Of a stretch of DNA of 64,000 nt, positions 10,761-21,124 are shown one piece after another. The translations under genes and the position numbers were made by a program. The stretch covers positions 41,663-105,662 of the forward strand of contig NZ_RMVG01000018.1 of assembly GCF_003813865.1 (NCBI RefSeq). The letters are read 5' to 3'. The stretch comes from Candidatus Pantoea deserta. GTDB taxonomy: Bacteria > Pseudomonadota > Gammaproteobacteria > Enterobacterales > Enterobacteriaceae. The notes under the pieces are model-generated. The model made no database searches, was not told where the DNA came from, and saw nothing but the letters and a program-made list of their open reading frames with translations. The first letter of the stretch is position 1. Each line of letters starts with the position of its first letter.

Positions 10761-10845
10761 TTTACGCCGTTACCGCCTGACTGCCGCCTGAAATCTTCGG
10801 GTAAATCCTGCTGTTTGGGGCCATAGCCGCGTGGCTGCCTTCGCC
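10761..10845. repeat. Direct repeat, copy 2 (hflX-hflK gap)
   Basis: About 85 bp beginning TTTACGCCGTTACCGCC, with CTGCCGCCTGA, GGGTAAATCC and GGGGCCATAGCCG shared or nearly shared with copy 1. The period is 116 bp. This looks like a dispersed non-coding element rather than a coding repeat. Confidence 0.75.
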
Positions 10846-10941
10846 TGTCTTGTGCAGATAGCGAAAAAAAAACATCCCAGAAAAACGGCAGCCGCCTGCT
10901 ACACCATACACGCTATTGCGTAAGGACGTTTGGGCAACTTG

Positions 10942-12222
10942 TCAAACTATGTAATTGATCAACGAAGGTTCCTGCTTGCACAGGCGTCGCCAGTCAACCA
11001 TCGGCAGACGCACACGCAGCCCAACGTCGCCGTTATCTTCATTCCATTCGTCTTCAATGGCCTGTAGCTGATAGAAACGGCTACGCAGTCGGCCTTCATC
11101 CGGCGGCAGACGCAGCTCGAACTGCGCGATCTCGCCTGACAACCGCTCTGACAGAGCCTGCCATAACAGCGGAATGCCTTCGCCGCTTTGCGCCGAGAGC
11201 CAGACGCGAACCGGTATATCTTCTTCATTACGATCGATGCGCGGAACAAATCCGTCCAGCATATCGATCTTATTCATGACCAGCAGCGTGGGGATCTCAT
11301 CAGCCTCAATCTCTTCCAGCACTGCGTCAACGGCCTCGATATTCTCATTCACGCGCACATCGGCCGCGTCAATAACGTGCAGCAATAGCGCCGCCTGACG
11401 CGTTTCCTGAAGCGTCGCTTTAAATGCCGCTACCAGATCGTGTGGTAGATGACGAATAAAACCAACGGTATCCGCCAGCACCACTTCGCCGACGTCGGCG
11501 ACGTTGAGACGACGCAGCGTGGGATCGAGGGTAGCGAATAGCTGATCCGCAGCATACACGTTGGCGGAAGTCACGGCGTTAAACAGGGTGGATTTGCCGG
11601 CGTTGGTATAGCCGACCAGCGACACAGTAGGCACATCCGCTTTGGCGCGCGCCTGACGTCCCTGCTCGCGCTGCTTTTCAACGCGTTCGAGCCGGGAAAG
11701 AATCTGACTAATTCGGTTACGCAGTAAACGACGGTCCGTCTCCAGCTGGGTTTCCCCTGGGCCGCGCAGACCGATACCGCCTTTCTGGCGTTCAAGGTGC
11801 GTCCAGCCGCGCACAAGGCGCGTGGCAAGATGGCGTAGCTGCGCCAGCTCTACCTGTAGCTTACCTTCGTGCGTACGGGCGCGTTGGGCAAAAATGTCCA
11901 GGATCAGACCGGTACGGTCAATAACCCGGCACTCACACAGGCGCTCCAGATTGCGCTCCTGCGCAGGGCTTAAAGCATGATCGAATAACACGACCGATGC
12001 TCCACTCGATTTTACCGCATCGGCAATTTCAGCTGCCTTTCCTTCACCGACAAAATATTTGGGATGTGGCGCTTTACGGCTGCCGGTAATGACTTGCAGC
12101 GCATCGACGCCCGCAGATGAAACCAGGGTTTCAAACTCCTGGAGATCTTCCATCTCTTTGTCTTGGGAGAACCAGATGTGTACCAGTACGGCCTGCTCAC
12201 CGGCATCATAACGGTCAAACAA
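10942..12222 (-). CDS. hflX: HflX, ribosome-associated GTPase
   Basis: HflX is a GTPase that binds 50S/70S ribosomes and splits stalled ribosomes, for example after heat stress. The 426-residue protein has an N-terminal nucleotide-binding-like domain with the glycine-rich segment [18 protein letters not shown] (about 148-165). A coiled coil follows, and then the G domain with P-loop GYTNAGKS (204-211), DTVG and NKID. The length is that of E. coli HflX. It follows hfq by 81 bp in the amiB-mutL-miaA-hfq-hflX-hflK-hflC order. Confidence 0.98.
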   Translation of the reverse strand: MFDRYDAGEQAVLVHIWFSQDKEMEDLQEFETLVSSAGVDALQVITGSRKAPHPKYFVGEGKAAEIADAVKSSGASVVLFDHALSPAQERNLERLCECRVIDRTGLILDIFAQRARTHEGKLQVELAQLRHLATRLVRGWTHLERQKGGIGLRGPGETQLETDRRLLRNRISQILSRLERVEKQREQGRQARAKADVPTVSLVGYTNAGKSTLFNAVTSANVYAADQLFATLDPTLRRLNVADVGEVVLADTVGFIRHLPHDLVAAFKATLQETRQAALLLHVIDAADVRVNENIEAVDAVLEEIEADEIPTLLVMNKIDMLDGFVPRIDRNEEDIPVRVWLSAQSGEGIPLLWQALSERLSGEIAQFELRLPPDEGRLRSRFYQLQAIEDEWNEDNGDVGLRVRLPMVDWRRLCKQEPSLINYIV

Positions 12223-12303
12223 GCTTTAACCTCACTTATAAAATAGAAGACCAGGACGGAAAATGGCCTGCATTCTCCTGCCCTGGTTTGTACGGGTAGC
12301 GCG

Positions 12304-12627
<324 letters not shown>

Positions 12628-12717
12628 TTATATGCTTGTTGTTTATTACTTGTAGAACCGAAGTCCTGAAAAAACTGCGTAAAAATTTGCGCACGATAAC
12701 CAGCCAATTGTACACAA

Positions 12718-13668
12718 TCACCCATGCTTCGCACTAACAACCTGAAGCACCTCATTACGCGCGGATTCTGGGTTGTCGCTGTCAAGCCAGCGAACATTTT
12801 CCCAGCCGCGTAACCAGGTTATCTGGCGTTTAGCAAGCTGCCGGGTTGCGCAAATTCCTCGATAAACCATCTCGTCGTAATCGATTTCGCCCGCCAGATA
12901 TGACCACATCTGACGATAGCCGACACAGCGGATGGAAGGCATATCCGTATGCAAATCACCTCGTGCAAACAAAGCCCGAGCTTCTGCTTCAAATCCTGAC
13001 GCCAGCATCTGTTCAAAACGTAATGCAATGCGCTGATGCAGCAATTCACGGTTCGCGGGGGCGATTGCGAACTGATACACATCGTAGGGTAACGCTTCGC
13101 CGGATGTTTTTGTCAGTTCCGTTAAAGTTTTACCCGAAATAAAAAAAACTTCCAGTGCTCGCGAAAGTCTCTGAGGATCATTCGGATGAATACGCCCCCC
13201 GGCAACCGGATCGATGTCGCACAGCTGGCGGTGCAGGGCATCCCATCCCTTTTCGCGCGCCATTTGCTCTATCCGCTGACGCACCTCTGGATCGGCTGCG
13301 GGCAGAGGCGACAAGCCTTCCAGTAATGCCTTGAAATAGAGCATGGTTCCGCCGACAAGCAGCGGAATACGCCCGCTCCGCACGATCTCGTCCATCTCTG
13401 CCAGCGCATCGCGGCGAAAGTCGGCCGCCGAGTAGGACTCTGACGGATCGCGAATATCCAGCAGGCGATGAGGCGCCTGGGCTAGCTCCTCGGCTGACGG
13501 CTTCGCGGTGCCAATATCCATCCCGCGATAAATTAAGGCAGAGTCGACGCTGATAAGTTCCACCGGCAGCTGCTTGCGTAACGCGATTGCCAGCGCAGTC
13601 TTGCCAGAGGCGGTAGGACCCATTAGAAAAATAGCCTTTGGTCGGCCAGCCTGGTTTTGTTCACTCAT
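12718..13668 (-). CDS. miaA: MiaA, tRNA dimethylallyltransferase
   Basis: MiaA transfers a dimethylallyl group to N6 of A37 in tRNAs that read codons starting with U, the first step of ms2i6A synthesis. The 316-residue protein carries the P-loop GPTASGKT (residues 17-24), the [18 protein letters not shown] segment and the [11 protein letters not shown] block. The start overlaps the end of mutL by 8 bp, so translation is coupled. The gene precedes hfq, as in E. coli. Confidence 0.98.
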   Translation of the reverse strand: MSEQNQAGRPKAIFLMGPTASGKTALAIALRKQLPVELISVDSALIYRGMDIGTAKPSAEELAQAPHRLLDIRDPSESYSAADFRRDALAEMDEIVRSGRIPLLVGGTMLYFKALLEGLSPLPAADPEVRQRIEQMAREKGWDALHRQLCDIDPVAGGRIHPNDPQRLSRALEVFFISGKTLTELTKTSGEALPYDVYQFAIAPANRELLHQRIALRFEQMLASGFEAEARALFARGDLHTDMPSIRCVGYRQMWSYLAGEIDYDEMVYRGICATRQLAKRQITWLRGWENVRWLDSDNPESARNEVLQVVSAKHG

Positions 13669-15529
13669 GCTTTAATGCGGCAAGCGCGCTCTCAATATCA
13701 ATAGTCTGAATCAGGCCCGAAGGCGGCGACTTCAAAAGCTGCGGGCAGAGACGTTCAAGATCTGCCAGCAGCGCAATCGCCTGAGTGGCGTTCCAGTGGG
13801 GCGCGTCAGTGTCACAACGTCTGGCCAGCCACTGAGCCAGCTGGGCTGCGGTGCTCTCTGGCTGCTGGGCGAGATAGCCTAACAGCTCTGGAATCAAGAT
13901 TTGTAAATTTTGCGTGCGCAAGGGTAAAGGCACCGCGCGCAGCGTGACGTGATCGCCTTCGGGTTGCAGATCGATGCCCATTTCGTTTAGCAGGCTCTGC
14001 TTTTGTCCGGCAATCTGGCGCTCCGCTCGGGCAATCTTCATGCGCACCGGAATCAGCAGCGGCTGCGGTTTCAGCCCGGTTTCGCCCGGCTGTAGCTGGG
14101 CATGCCGCACCCAGCGCGCCGCGACCGGCAGCGAAAGCAGCAGCAATTTTTGCGGCTGCTCCAGCAGGGCGTAGCGATCCTGCACCACCGTCAGCACGCG
14201 GCCAAAGCTTTGCGCGTGGGAGGCTAATGGCGTCTCTACCGGCTGCGCGCGCGGCGCGATAACGGGCGCGGCAACCGGCCTGGACGGCGCGGTCTGCCCT
14301 GCCTCCGGCGTGTTCAGCAGCTGCTGATAAACCTTGCCCTCACGCTTGCTGTAGCTGTTCTCTTTGTTTTGCCAGGCGGGCGGCGCGCTTCCGCTTCCGC
14401 CCCCGCTTCCATTTTCGCTGCGGCGCGGTGCGGCAGGCTGGGAAAAGTGGTTGCCGCCTGCCGCCGGACGGTTTTCCGGCTGCCAGCGCGGCGCGGGTTC
14501 TTCCGCCTGAAGATCGGGCAGCGCTGGCGCGCGGCTCTCCTGCAACACGCTCATCACGCCCTGGAAAATAAAATCGTGCACCAGCCGCGACTGATGAAAC
14601 CGTACCTCATGCTTAGCGGGATGAACGTTAACGTCCACCTGATGCGGATCGATTTCAAGGTAGAGCACATAGGCCGGTTGCTGATCGGCCTGTAGCTGGG
14701 TCTGAAACGCCTGGCGTATGGCGTGGTTGATCAGCTTGTCACGCATCATGCGGCCATTGACGTAGCAGTACTGAATATCGGTCAGCTGGCGTGAACCGGC
14801 CGGATCGGCAACCCAGCCGCGCAGCAGCAGATCGTCATGCTGCCAGTCAATACGCAGCGCATGCTGCATAAAAGTCGCGCCGCAGATAGCGCCCAGCCGC
14901 CGTTCGCGCTGTGCCTCATCATTTACCGCGCGATACTGCCGCATCAGCTTGCCGTTGTGGCTCAGGGAAATCGCCACGTCGAAACGCGCCAGCGCGATAC
15001 GGCGGATCACCTCGTCAATATGGCCAAATTCGGTCTTCTCGGTGCGCATGAATTTGCGGCGCGCGGGGGTGTTATAGAAGAGGTCGAGCACTTCCAGCGT
15101 CGTGCCGCACGGGTGGGCGGCCGGCTTTACCGTGACGTCCATATCGCGGCCTTCGGCATACGCCTGCCAGGCTTCGCTCTGCGCCTGGGTGCGCGACGTT
15201 AAGGTCAGGCGCGACACGGAGCTGATACTGGCCAGCGCTTCGCCGCGAAAGCCCAGACTCATAATGGATTCAAGATCGTCGAGCGACGCGATCTTGCTGG
15301 TGGCGTGACGCGCCAGCGCCATGGCCAGCTCCTCTTTGTTGATGCCGCAGCCGTTATCACGGATGCGGATCAGCTTCGCGCCGCCTTTTTCAATATCAAT
15401 ATCGATACGCGTCGCGCCCGCATCCAGGCTGTTTTCCACCAGCTCTTTTACCACCGATGCGGGACGCTCGACGACTTCGCCCGCCGCAATCTGATTGGCC
15501 AGCTGCGGCGGTAAAATTTGAATGGGCAT
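13661..15529 (-). CDS. mutL: MutL, DNA mismatch repair protein
   Basis: MutL couples mismatch recognition by MutS to MutH nicking and UvrD unwinding. The 622-residue protein has a GHKL ATPase domain with [18 protein letters not shown] and [10 protein letters not shown] in the first 100 residues, and a transducer domain to about 330. A long proline/alanine/glutamine-rich linker (about 345-430) follows, then the C-terminal dimerization domain. I see no DQHA(X)2E endonuclease motif, as expected for a MutH-dependent MutL. It sits 48 bp after amiB and overlaps miaA. Confidence 0.98.
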   Translation of the reverse strand: MPIQILPPQLANQIAAGEVVERPASVVKELVENSLDAGATRIDIDIEKGGAKLIRIRDNGCGINKEELAMALARHATSKIASLDDLESIMSLGFRGEALASISSVSRLTLTSRTQAQSEAWQAYAEGRDMDVTVKPAAHPCGTTLEVLDLFYNTPARRKFMRTEKTEFGHIDEVIRRIALARFDVAISLSHNGKLMRQYRAVNDEAQRERRLGAICGATFMQHALRIDWQHDDLLLRGWVADPAGSRQLTDIQYCYVNGRMMRDKLINHAIRQAFQTQLQADQQPAYVLYLEIDPHQVDVNVHPAKHEVRFHQSRLVHDFIFQGVMSVLQESRAPALPDLQAEEPAPRWQPENRPAAGGNHFSQPAAPRRSENGSGGGSGSAPPAWQNKENSYSKREGKVYQQLLNTPEAGQTAPSRPVAAPVIAPRAQPVETPLASHAQSFGRVLTVVQDRYALLEQPQKLLLLSLPVAARWVRHAQLQPGETGLKPQPLLIPVRMKIARAERQIAGQKQSLLNEMGIDLQPEGDHVTLRAVPLPLRTQNLQILIPELLGYLAQQPESTAAQLAQWLARRCDTDAPHWNATQAIALLADLERLCPQLLKSPPSGLIQTIDIESALAALKHE

Positions 15530-15577
15530 GGTGTTTATCCTTATAGAGCCTGGCCCGGCACCTGGCCGGGCTGACCG

Positions 15578-17221
15578 TCAGGAGGCGGGGATTTTCAGGG
15601 TTTGCCCCAACATGACGTTTGAGGACTTCATGTTATTGGCCTGCATAATCGCCTGCGGGCTGACGCCGTAATGGGCGGCGATCGCCGTCAGCGAGTCGCC
15701 GCGAACCACTTTATGACGCGTCGGACTCCGCGCGGCAACCGTATTGCTGGCAGGCACTTTCAGGCGTTGCCCGACCCAGACCACATCGCGCTTAAGCCTG
15801 TTCATCTCGCGCAGCGTCGCCATGCTGACGCCATATTTCGCGGCGATGCCGGAGAGCGTTTCACCGCGCGTCACCGTGTGGCGCTGAACGGCGCCCGTGT
15901 ACTGCGTGGTGCCGGTTGCCGGATTACTGGCGACGCTCACCGTCGGCGATGAGCCGAGCGGTCGATTTTCCTCCTTTGGGAGCGACTGTAGCGGGTGCGC
16001 CAGGAAATAATTGCGCAGGCCTTTGTAGATAGCCATGGCAATCTTATCCTGATATGCGCTACTGCCGAGCAGTCGCTCCTCCGAGGTATTACTGATAAAG
16101 CCGGTCTCTACAAGCAGCGACGGGATGTCCGGCGAGCGCAGCACGCCGAGGCTGGCGTGTTCGGGCAACCGCTTATGCAGTGGCGAAACGCCGCGCAGCT
16201 GCTGCAATACCTTTATCGCCACGTCATAGCCGACGCGCTGCGAATGACCGAATTGCAGATCCAGCACCGCCTGGCTCAGATAGGGATCGGCCTGGCTGTT
16301 CGCCAGCAGATCCCCTGCTCCGCCCAGCAGTTCAGACTGCTTCTCGCGCTGCTCCAGCCAGTTCGCCATTTCGCTGTTGGCTCGACGGTTCGACAGTACC
16401 CATACCGAGGCGCCGCTGGCGCTGTGGCTCGGCGCCGAGTCGGCGTGGATAGACACCAGCAGGTTGGCATTCTCTTTACGCGCCACCTCAGAGCGGCCCA
16501 TGACCGAAATAAAGTAGTCGCCGTCGCGGGTGAGCACGCCTTTAAACATCGGATCGTTATTCAGCAGCACCTTGAGTTTGCGCGCGATAGCAATGGTCAC
16601 GTTCTTCTCGTGCAGGCCGCGCTGCCCCGTCGCGCCGGGGTCCTGACCGCCGTGGCCGGCGTCAATCGCCACAATCACCGTGTCGTTGCTGGTGGGCACC
16701 GCATTGCCCGGACGCGTGGTGGTATTGGTATTGCTGACCGACGTCGTCTGGCTGGGGTTGAACGGGTTGGCTGCGGAGGTTCTGGGCGTCGCGGCGGCGG
16801 TTGAGATCGTCGGTGCGGCTTGCGTCACGCGACGCGATCCCTGAATAGTGAACACGACGTTATAGCTGCTGCCGTTCCGCTGGGTCACCGCGCGCGTTTT
16901 GCCCGGCTGCGTCAGCTCAAACACCAGCCGAATGCTCTCTTTGTCTTTTGGCGTACTGGTTCGAATGCGCTTAACGATATTCTCGCCGCTGAAGTTGAGC
17001 GGCAATCCCTGAATCACGCCGCTCTGGCGAATATCCAGCACCACGCGATCCGGATTGCGCAGCGGAAAATAGCCATACACCGGCTGTCCGGCAAAGCTCA
17101 GCGTGACCGTGGCCTGACTGTCGCCGTTCTCTACTTTGATGTCGGAAAGGCTGGCCGCCAGCGACGGGGCAGCAACCAGACACAGCGCCAGCAGCAGCGC
17201 GCTTTTCATCCGTGCGATCAT
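15578..17221 (-). CDS. amiB: AmiB, N-acetylmuramoyl-L-alanine amidase with two LysM domains
   Basis: AmiB cleaves septal peptidoglycan to separate daughter cells and is activated by EnvC. After a signal peptide come an AMIN domain (about 24-130), a Thr/Asn/Ser-rich linker and the Amidase_3 zinc domain. The latter starts [14 protein letters not shown] and includes the [10 protein letters not shown] and VETGFISN motifs. Two LysM repeats (about 448-492 and 503-547) end the protein. E. coli K-12 AmiB is about 100 residues shorter and, as I recall, has no LysM tail. The ATG at 17221 overlaps the tsaE stop as [13 protein letters not shown] at 17209 is a possible later start. Confidence 0.95.
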   Translation of the reverse strand: MIARMKSALLLALCLVAAPSLAASLSDIKVENGDSQATVTLSFAGQPVYGYFPLRNPDRVVLDIRQSGVIQGLPLNFSGENIVKRIRTSTPKDKESIRLVFELTQPGKTRAVTQRNGSSYNVVFTIQGSRRVTQAAPTISTAAATPRTSAANPFNPSQTTSVSNTNTTTRPGNAVPTSNDTVIVAIDAGHGGQDPGATGQRGLHEKNVTIAIARKLKVLLNNDPMFKGVLTRDGDYFISVMGRSEVARKENANLLVSIHADSAPSHSASGASVWVLSNRRANSEMANWLEQREKQSELLGGAGDLLANSQADPYLSQAVLDLQFGHSQRVGYDVAIKVLQQLRGVSPLHKRLPEHASLGVLRSPDIPSLLVETGFISNTSEERLLGSSAYQDKIAMAIYKGLRNYFLAHPLQSLPKEENRPLGSSPTVSVASNPATGTTQYTGAVQRHTVTRGETLSGIAAKYGVSMATLREMNRLKRDVVWVGQRLKVPASNTVAARSPTRHKVVRGDSLTAIAAHYGVSPQAIMQANNMKSSNVMLGQTLKIPAS

Positions 17222-17682
17222 CCCTGCGCCACCTGCTCTGTCAGGGTTTCGCCCAGGGCAGAGTGCGCCTCCAGGCGCGCCTCGCGCGCAGCGCCGACAT
17301 AGCTCAGCGTAATCGCCAGGTCCGGCGGCGGCAATACGCCTTCACCCTGCTGCGGCCACTCAACCAGGCAAATCGCATCGCCCGTGAAGTAATCGCGGAT
17401 GCCCATAAACTCCAGCTCTTCCGGATCGGCCAGGCGATAGAGATCGAAGTGATAAAGGGCGCGCGTATTGAGCTGATAAGGCTCGACCAGCGTATAGGTG
17501 GGGCTTTTAACGTTGCCCTGATGGCCGAGCGCCTGAAGAAATCCACGGCTGAAAGTGGTTTTACCCGCGCCCAGATCGCCATAAAGATAGATCACCGCCG
17601 CGCCAGTACAGGCGCGGGCCAGCTGAGCGCCCAGATCGAGAGTTGCTGCCTCATCGGGCAAGGAAATAACACAGGTCTTCAT
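17218..17682 (-). CDS. tsaE: TsaE, ATPase of tRNA t6A synthesis
   Basis: TsaE is the ATPase partner of TsaB and TsaD in making N6-threonylcarbamoyladenosine at position 37 of ANN-decoding tRNAs. The 154-residue protein has the Walker A motif [15 protein letters not shown] (about residues 38-52) and the family block [20 protein letters not shown] segment (about 110-118) is also typical. It starts 6 bp after nnr and its stop codon overlaps the amiB start, so nnr-tsaE-amiB form one transcription unit. Confidence 0.97.
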   Translation of the reverse strand: MKTCVISLPDEAATLDLGAQLARACTGAAVIYLYGDLGAGKTTFSRGFLQALGHQGNVKSPTYTLVEPYQLNTRALYHFDLYRLADPEELEFMGIRDYFTGDAICLVEWPQQGEGVLPPPDLAITLSYVGAAREARLEAHSALGETLTEQVAQG

Positions 17683-17688
17683 GCTTTA

Positions 17689-19203
17689 TTATTGGGTCAT
17701 CTCTGGATTAACAAACTGCCAAAGCAGCTCGAATAAATCTGTTGCCAACATGCCGCGCGTACCGCGCTGCGCCGCCACTGCGTCTGCCGCTGCGCCGTGC
17801 GCCACGCAGCCTGCGCAGGCCGCGTCGAATAGCGCCAGCTGCTGCCCCATCATCGAGGCAATAATACCACTTAACACATCACCCATGCCGCCGGATGCCA
17901 TACCCGCATTGCCGACGTCGGCAAAGGCCATTTCGCCCTGCTCGCTGGCAATAATCGTTCCGGCCCCCTTTAGCACCACCACGCCGCCATAGCGGCTCGC
18001 CAGCGCCTGCGCGGCTTGCAGACGATCGCTCTCGACCTCGGCGGTCTTGATGCCCAGCAGTCGCGCCGCTTCGCCGGGGTGCGGCGTAATGATGCGATTC
18101 TGACGTTTCTGCGCATTATTTGCCAGCAGGTTAAGCGCATCCGCGTCCCAAAGCATCGGCTTTTCGCTGGCCGCAACCGCTTTCAGCGCATTCTGGCCCC
18201 ATTCGCGCTGACCGAGTCCCGGACCAATGGCGATCACGTCCGCCCACGCCAGCCCGCTTTGCAGGCTGCTGTCGGTCAGCTCATCCACCATAATCTCAGG
18301 GCGCGCCGTCAGCACCGGCGCAATATTATCGCGATGCGTCAGCACGCGCACCAGTCCCGATCCGCTGCGCAGCGCCGCCTCTGCCGTCATGCGAATAGCG
18401 CCTGCGGTTCCGGTATCGCCGCCGACCACCAGCAGACGTCCGTGGTTGCCCTTATGCGAGGTGGGTTTTCGCGGCTTCAGCCAGTGCGAAAGAAAAGTCG
18501 CGTCAAAGCGCGCCATCGGCGCATTCTCGCCGGCAAGAAACGACGCTAACCCCAGGTCGGCGTAGCGCAGTTCGCCGATGACATCGCGCGCTTTACCGGT
18601 AATCTGGCCGGGTTTAAGCGCGATAAAGCTCAGCGTCTGCTCGGCGTTGATAACCTCGCCCGGCGCGGTACCGGTTGCCGCCGACAGGCCTGACGGCATA
18701 TCCAGCGCCAGCACCGGGGCGGCGTGCGCGTTCGCCTGCTTGATTAGCGCGGCATAGTTTGCAGCGGGCGCGCGATTAATGCCGGTGCCGAGCAGCGCAT
18801 CAACGATAAGATCGACCTGTTCCGGCCAGGCGGCGTCGGCGGCATGAATTTCACCGCCCGCTTCCAGCCAGGCTTCGCGCGCGCGCTGCGCCTCTTCAGG
18901 CAGGGGGTTCTCGCCTTCACACGCCAGCAGCGTCACCGTCAGGCCCGCCGCCTGCGCCAGCCGCGCCGTAACGTAGCCGTCGCCGCCGTTATTGCCGTGA
19001 CCACAGAGAATCAGCCAGCTGCGCGCTTCCGGCCACTGCGAGCGCGCCAGCTCAAATGCCGCCTGTCCTGCGCGCTGCATCAGTTCGTAGAGCGTTACGC
19101 CCAGCACATCGGCGCCCTCGCCTTCTAACTGGCGCAGGGCCTGCGCAGGCCAGACGGAATATGGTAAACTGCGGCTGTTTGCTTTCGATTCCTGGTCACT
19201 CAT
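17689..19203 (-). CDS. nnr: Nnr, bifunctional NAD(P)H-hydrate epimerase/dehydratase
   Basis: Nnr repairs damaged NADH and NADPH. The N-terminal YjeF_N domain (about 1-215) interconverts the R and S hydrates. The C-terminal ribokinase-like domain (about 225-500) is an ADP-dependent S-NAD(P)H-hydrate dehydratase. The epimerase loop GHGNNGGDGYV and the dehydratase blocks NHGRLLVVGGDTGTAGA and GGMGDVLSGIIA can be read. At 504 residues it is close to E. coli Nnr (YjeF). Its ATG overlaps the divergent queG ATG by two bases. Confidence 0.97.
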   Translation of the reverse strand: MSDQESKANSRSLPYSVWPAQALRQLEGEGADVLGVTLYELMQRAGQAAFELARSQWPEARSWLILCGHGNNGGDGYVTARLAQAAGLTVTLLACEGENPLPEEAQRAREAWLEAGGEIHAADAAWPEQVDLIVDALLGTGINRAPAANYAALIKQANAHAAPVLALDMPSGLSAATGTAPGEVINAEQTLSFIALKPGQITGKARDVIGELRYADLGLASFLAGENAPMARFDATFLSHWLKPRKPTSHKGNHGRLLVVGGDTGTAGAIRMTAEAALRSGSGLVRVLTHRDNIAPVLTARPEIMVDELTDSSLQSGLAWADVIAIGPGLGQREWGQNALKAVAASEKPMLWDADALNLLANNAQKRQNRIITPHPGEAARLLGIKTAEVESDRLQAAQALASRYGGVVVLKGAGTIIASEQGEMAFADVGNAGMASGGMGDVLSGIIASMMGQQLALFDAACAGCVAHGAAADAVAAQRGTRGMLATDLFELLWQFVNPEMTQ

Positions 19204-20341
19204 GTCATACCCTCTCGATCTTCATCAGCTTGCTCAACAGATTAAACAGTGGGGCAAAGATCTCGGCTTTCAACAGGTCGGCATTACCGACACCGACCTC
19301 AGCGCGGAAGAGCCGCGCTTACAGGCGTGGCTGGATAAGCAGTATCACGGTGAAATGGAGTGGATGGCGCGTCACGGCATGATGCGCGCGCGTCCCCATG
19401 AACTGCTGCCCGGCACGCTGCGCGTTATCAGCGTCCGCATGAATTACCTTCCGGCGAAGGCCGCCTTTGCCAGCACGCTAAAAAATCCGCAACTCGGCTA
19501 CGTCAGCCGCTACGCTCTGGGGCGTGATTACCACAAAGTATTGCGCAATCGCCTGAAAAAGCTTGGAGATAAAATTCAGGAAGCCTGCGGCGAACTCAAT
19601 TTTCGTCCTTTCGTCGACTCTGCGCCGCTGCTGGAGCGCCCGCTGGCGGCCAAAGCGGGGCTAGGCTGGACGGGGAAACATTCGCTGATCCTTAATCGTG
19701 AGGCAGGCTCCTGGTTTTTCCTCGGCGAGCTGCTGATCGATGTGCCGCTGCCGATTGACGCGCCGCAGGAGGAACAGTGCGGGCGCTGCGTCGCCTGTAT
19801 GACAATCTGTCCGACCAACGCTATCGTCGAGCCTTACGTCGTGGATGCGCGCCGCTGCATCTCCTATCTCACTATTGAGCTTGAGGGCGCCATTCCAGAA
19901 GCGCTGCGTCCACTGATAGGTAACCGCATATACGGCTGCGACGACTGCCAGCTGATCTGTCCGTGGAATCGCTATGGGCAACTCAGCGATGAGCCTGACT
20001 TTTCGCCGCGCGCCGCGCTGCATGCGCCGGAACTCATCACGCTGTTTCAATGGGACGAAAAAACCTTTTTACGCGTGACGGAAGGCTCGCCGATACGCCG
20101 TATCGGCCATCTGCGCTGGCTGCGCAACATCGCCGTAGCGCTGGGCAATGCCCCCTGGCGCGCCGATATTTCTGCGGCGCTGGAACAGCGGCTGGGCGAA
20201 CACCCGCTGCTGGATGAACATATTACGTGGGCGCTGCGTCAGCAGCAGGAAAAACGACAGGCGCTGGCGATCGATGTGCAGCCCGCGCAGCAAAAGCGGC
20301 TGGTGCGCGCTATCGAGAAAGGATTGCCGCGTGATGCATGA
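19202..20341 (+). CDS. queG: QueG, epoxyqueuosine reductase
   Basis: QueG reduces epoxyqueuosine to queuosine in the wobble position of GUN-decoding tRNAs, using cobalamin and two [4Fe-4S] clusters. The 379-residue protein shows the ferredoxin motifs CGRCVACMTICP and CDDCQLICP (about residues 193-256), and the B12-domain block SYALGRDYHKVLRNRL. The length equals the E. coli protein. The start MSYPLDLHQLAQQIK is shared with nnr: ATG at 19202 and the nnr CAT at 19201-19203 overlap. The datA-like region and tRNA-Gly genes follow. Confidence 0.97.
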   Translation: MSYPLDLHQLAQQIKQWGKDLGFQQVGITDTDLSAEEPRLQAWLDKQYHGEMEWMARHGMMRARPHELLPGTLRVISVRMNYLPAKAAFASTLKNPQLGYVSRYALGRDYHKVLRNRLKKLGDKIQEACGELNFRPFVDSAPLLERPLAAKAGLGWTGKHSLILNREAGSWFFLGELLIDVPLPIDAPQEEQCGRCVACMTICPTNAIVEPYVVDARRCISYLTIELEGAIPEALRPLIGNRIYGCDDCQLICPWNRYGQLSDEPDFSPRAALHAPELITLFQWDEKTFLRVTEGSPIRRIGHLRWLRNIAVALGNAPWRADISAALEQRLGEHPLLDEHITWALRQQQEKRQALAIDVQPAQQKRLVRAIEKGLPRDA

Positions 20342-20366
20342 TTAAACAATCTGCTTTGCCCGCAAC

Positions 20367-20375
20367 TTTTCCACA
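20367..20375 (+). promoter_or_regulatory. DnaA box (one mismatch)
   Basis: TTTTCCACA differs from the TTATCCACA consensus at one base. It lies 3 bp from the next box, which is in the opposite orientation. Confidence 0.55.
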
Positions 20376-20378
20376 GGC

Positions 20379-20387
20379 TGTGCATAA
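20379..20387 (-). promoter_or_regulatory. DnaA box (consensus)
   Basis: TGTGCATAA, which is TTATGCACA on the other strand, fits the strict TTATNCACA consensus. Confidence 0.75.
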
Positions 20388-20470
20388 AAATAAAAAGCCG
20401 TTGTCATTCAACTGCCACAGAGCGTAACTGCTCTCCGTTTAATAAAATGAAATATGCTCATTACGAAATA

Positions 20471-20483
20471 ATTCAATGAATTA
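20471..20483 (+). promoter_or_regulatory. Candidate IHF-binding site in datA-like region
   Basis: ATTCAATGAATTA matches WATCAANNNNTTR with one mismatch, and an AT-rich stretch lies on its 5' side. In E. coli datA, IHF binds between DnaA boxes, as here. Confidence 0.5.
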
Positions 20484-20539
20484 AACGCTCAATGTGTACG
20501 AATGTGAATGTGGACAGCGTCAGCGGCGGCAGGGAAAGT

Positions 20540-20548
20540 TGTGGATAA
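20540..20548 (-). promoter_or_regulatory. DnaA box (consensus)
   Basis: TGTGGATAA is the complement of TTATCCACA, the strongest DnaA box. Confidence 0.75.
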
Positions 20549-20607
20549 CTCTGTTCAAAATCGTTTTACAGAATGCCGTAAGTCAGAGGGAAACAGAGTT
20601 TGCGCGC

Positions 20608-20616
20608 TGTGGATAA
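20608..20616 (-). promoter_or_regulatory. DnaA box (consensus)
   Basis: A second TGTGGATAA in the same orientation, 68 bp from the previous one. Confidence 0.75.
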
Positions 20617-20689
20617 CCCAATTAGCGCAGCGGCATAAAGCGCACAATGGCCTTATCGACGTAATCTTATGATTTTATTGATTTAAAAC

Positions 20690-20765
<76 letters not shown>

Positions 20766-20792
20766 ACAGGAAAGGTACTGCTAAACAAATTT

Positions 20793-20868
<76 letters not shown>

Positions 20869-20894
20869 ACAGGAAAGGTACTGCTAATCAAATT

Positions 20895-20970
<76 letters not shown>

Positions 20971-21013
20971 GCCTTGTACCGCTTCATAAATTCTTCACCG
21001 GTACGGGGTGCGC

Positions 21014-21041
21014 ATTATACGAGAAATTACTGCTGCTGCAA
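21014..21041 (-). promoter_or_regulatory. Stable-RNA promoter of the tRNA-Gly operon
   Basis: Read leftward: -35 TTGCAG (21036-21041), 16-bp spacer, perfect -10 TATAAT (21014-21019), then a GC-rich discriminator GCGCACCCC. This layout is typical of tRNA promoters under stringent control. The tRNA 5' end is about 40 nt downstream. Confidence 0.85.
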
Positions 21042-21124
21042 GCGTCTGAAAGCAAAATTTTGCGCTTTCGTTTCGTTTGCCGAATAAAGCAGCAACCTGC
21101 TGTTTTCCTGCGCACCTTAACGCA

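Larger units (their letters stand above)
10535..10941. other. Enlarged hflX-hflK intergenic region
   Basis: The 407-bp gap lies inside what is a compact operon in E. coli. It holds two imperfect direct repeats, an inverted partial copy, and no credible open frame. An A9 run begins near 10863. A promoter for hflKC may lie here, but I see no strong -35/-10 pair. Confidence 0.6.
20342..20689. promoter_or_regulatory. datA: datA-like DnaA-titration locus (DnaA boxes plus IHF-like site)
   Basis: This 348-bp gap has no gene. It holds three exact TTATNCACA DnaA boxes (20379-20387, 20540-20548, 20608-20616) and one with a single mismatch (20367-20375). A candidate IHF site lies at 20471-20483 in an AT-rich stretch between boxes. 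In E. coli the datA locus, which titrates DnaA and drives DnaA-ATP hydrolysis with IHF, lies at this same place between queG and glyVXY. The assignment rests on boxes plus synteny; activity is inferred. Confidence 0.75.

Noticed and set aside
20342..20689. Chromosomal replication origin (oriC)
   Set aside because: DnaA boxes are present, but there is no clear AT-rich 13-mer array and no mnmG, mioC or dnaA nearby. datA fits better.
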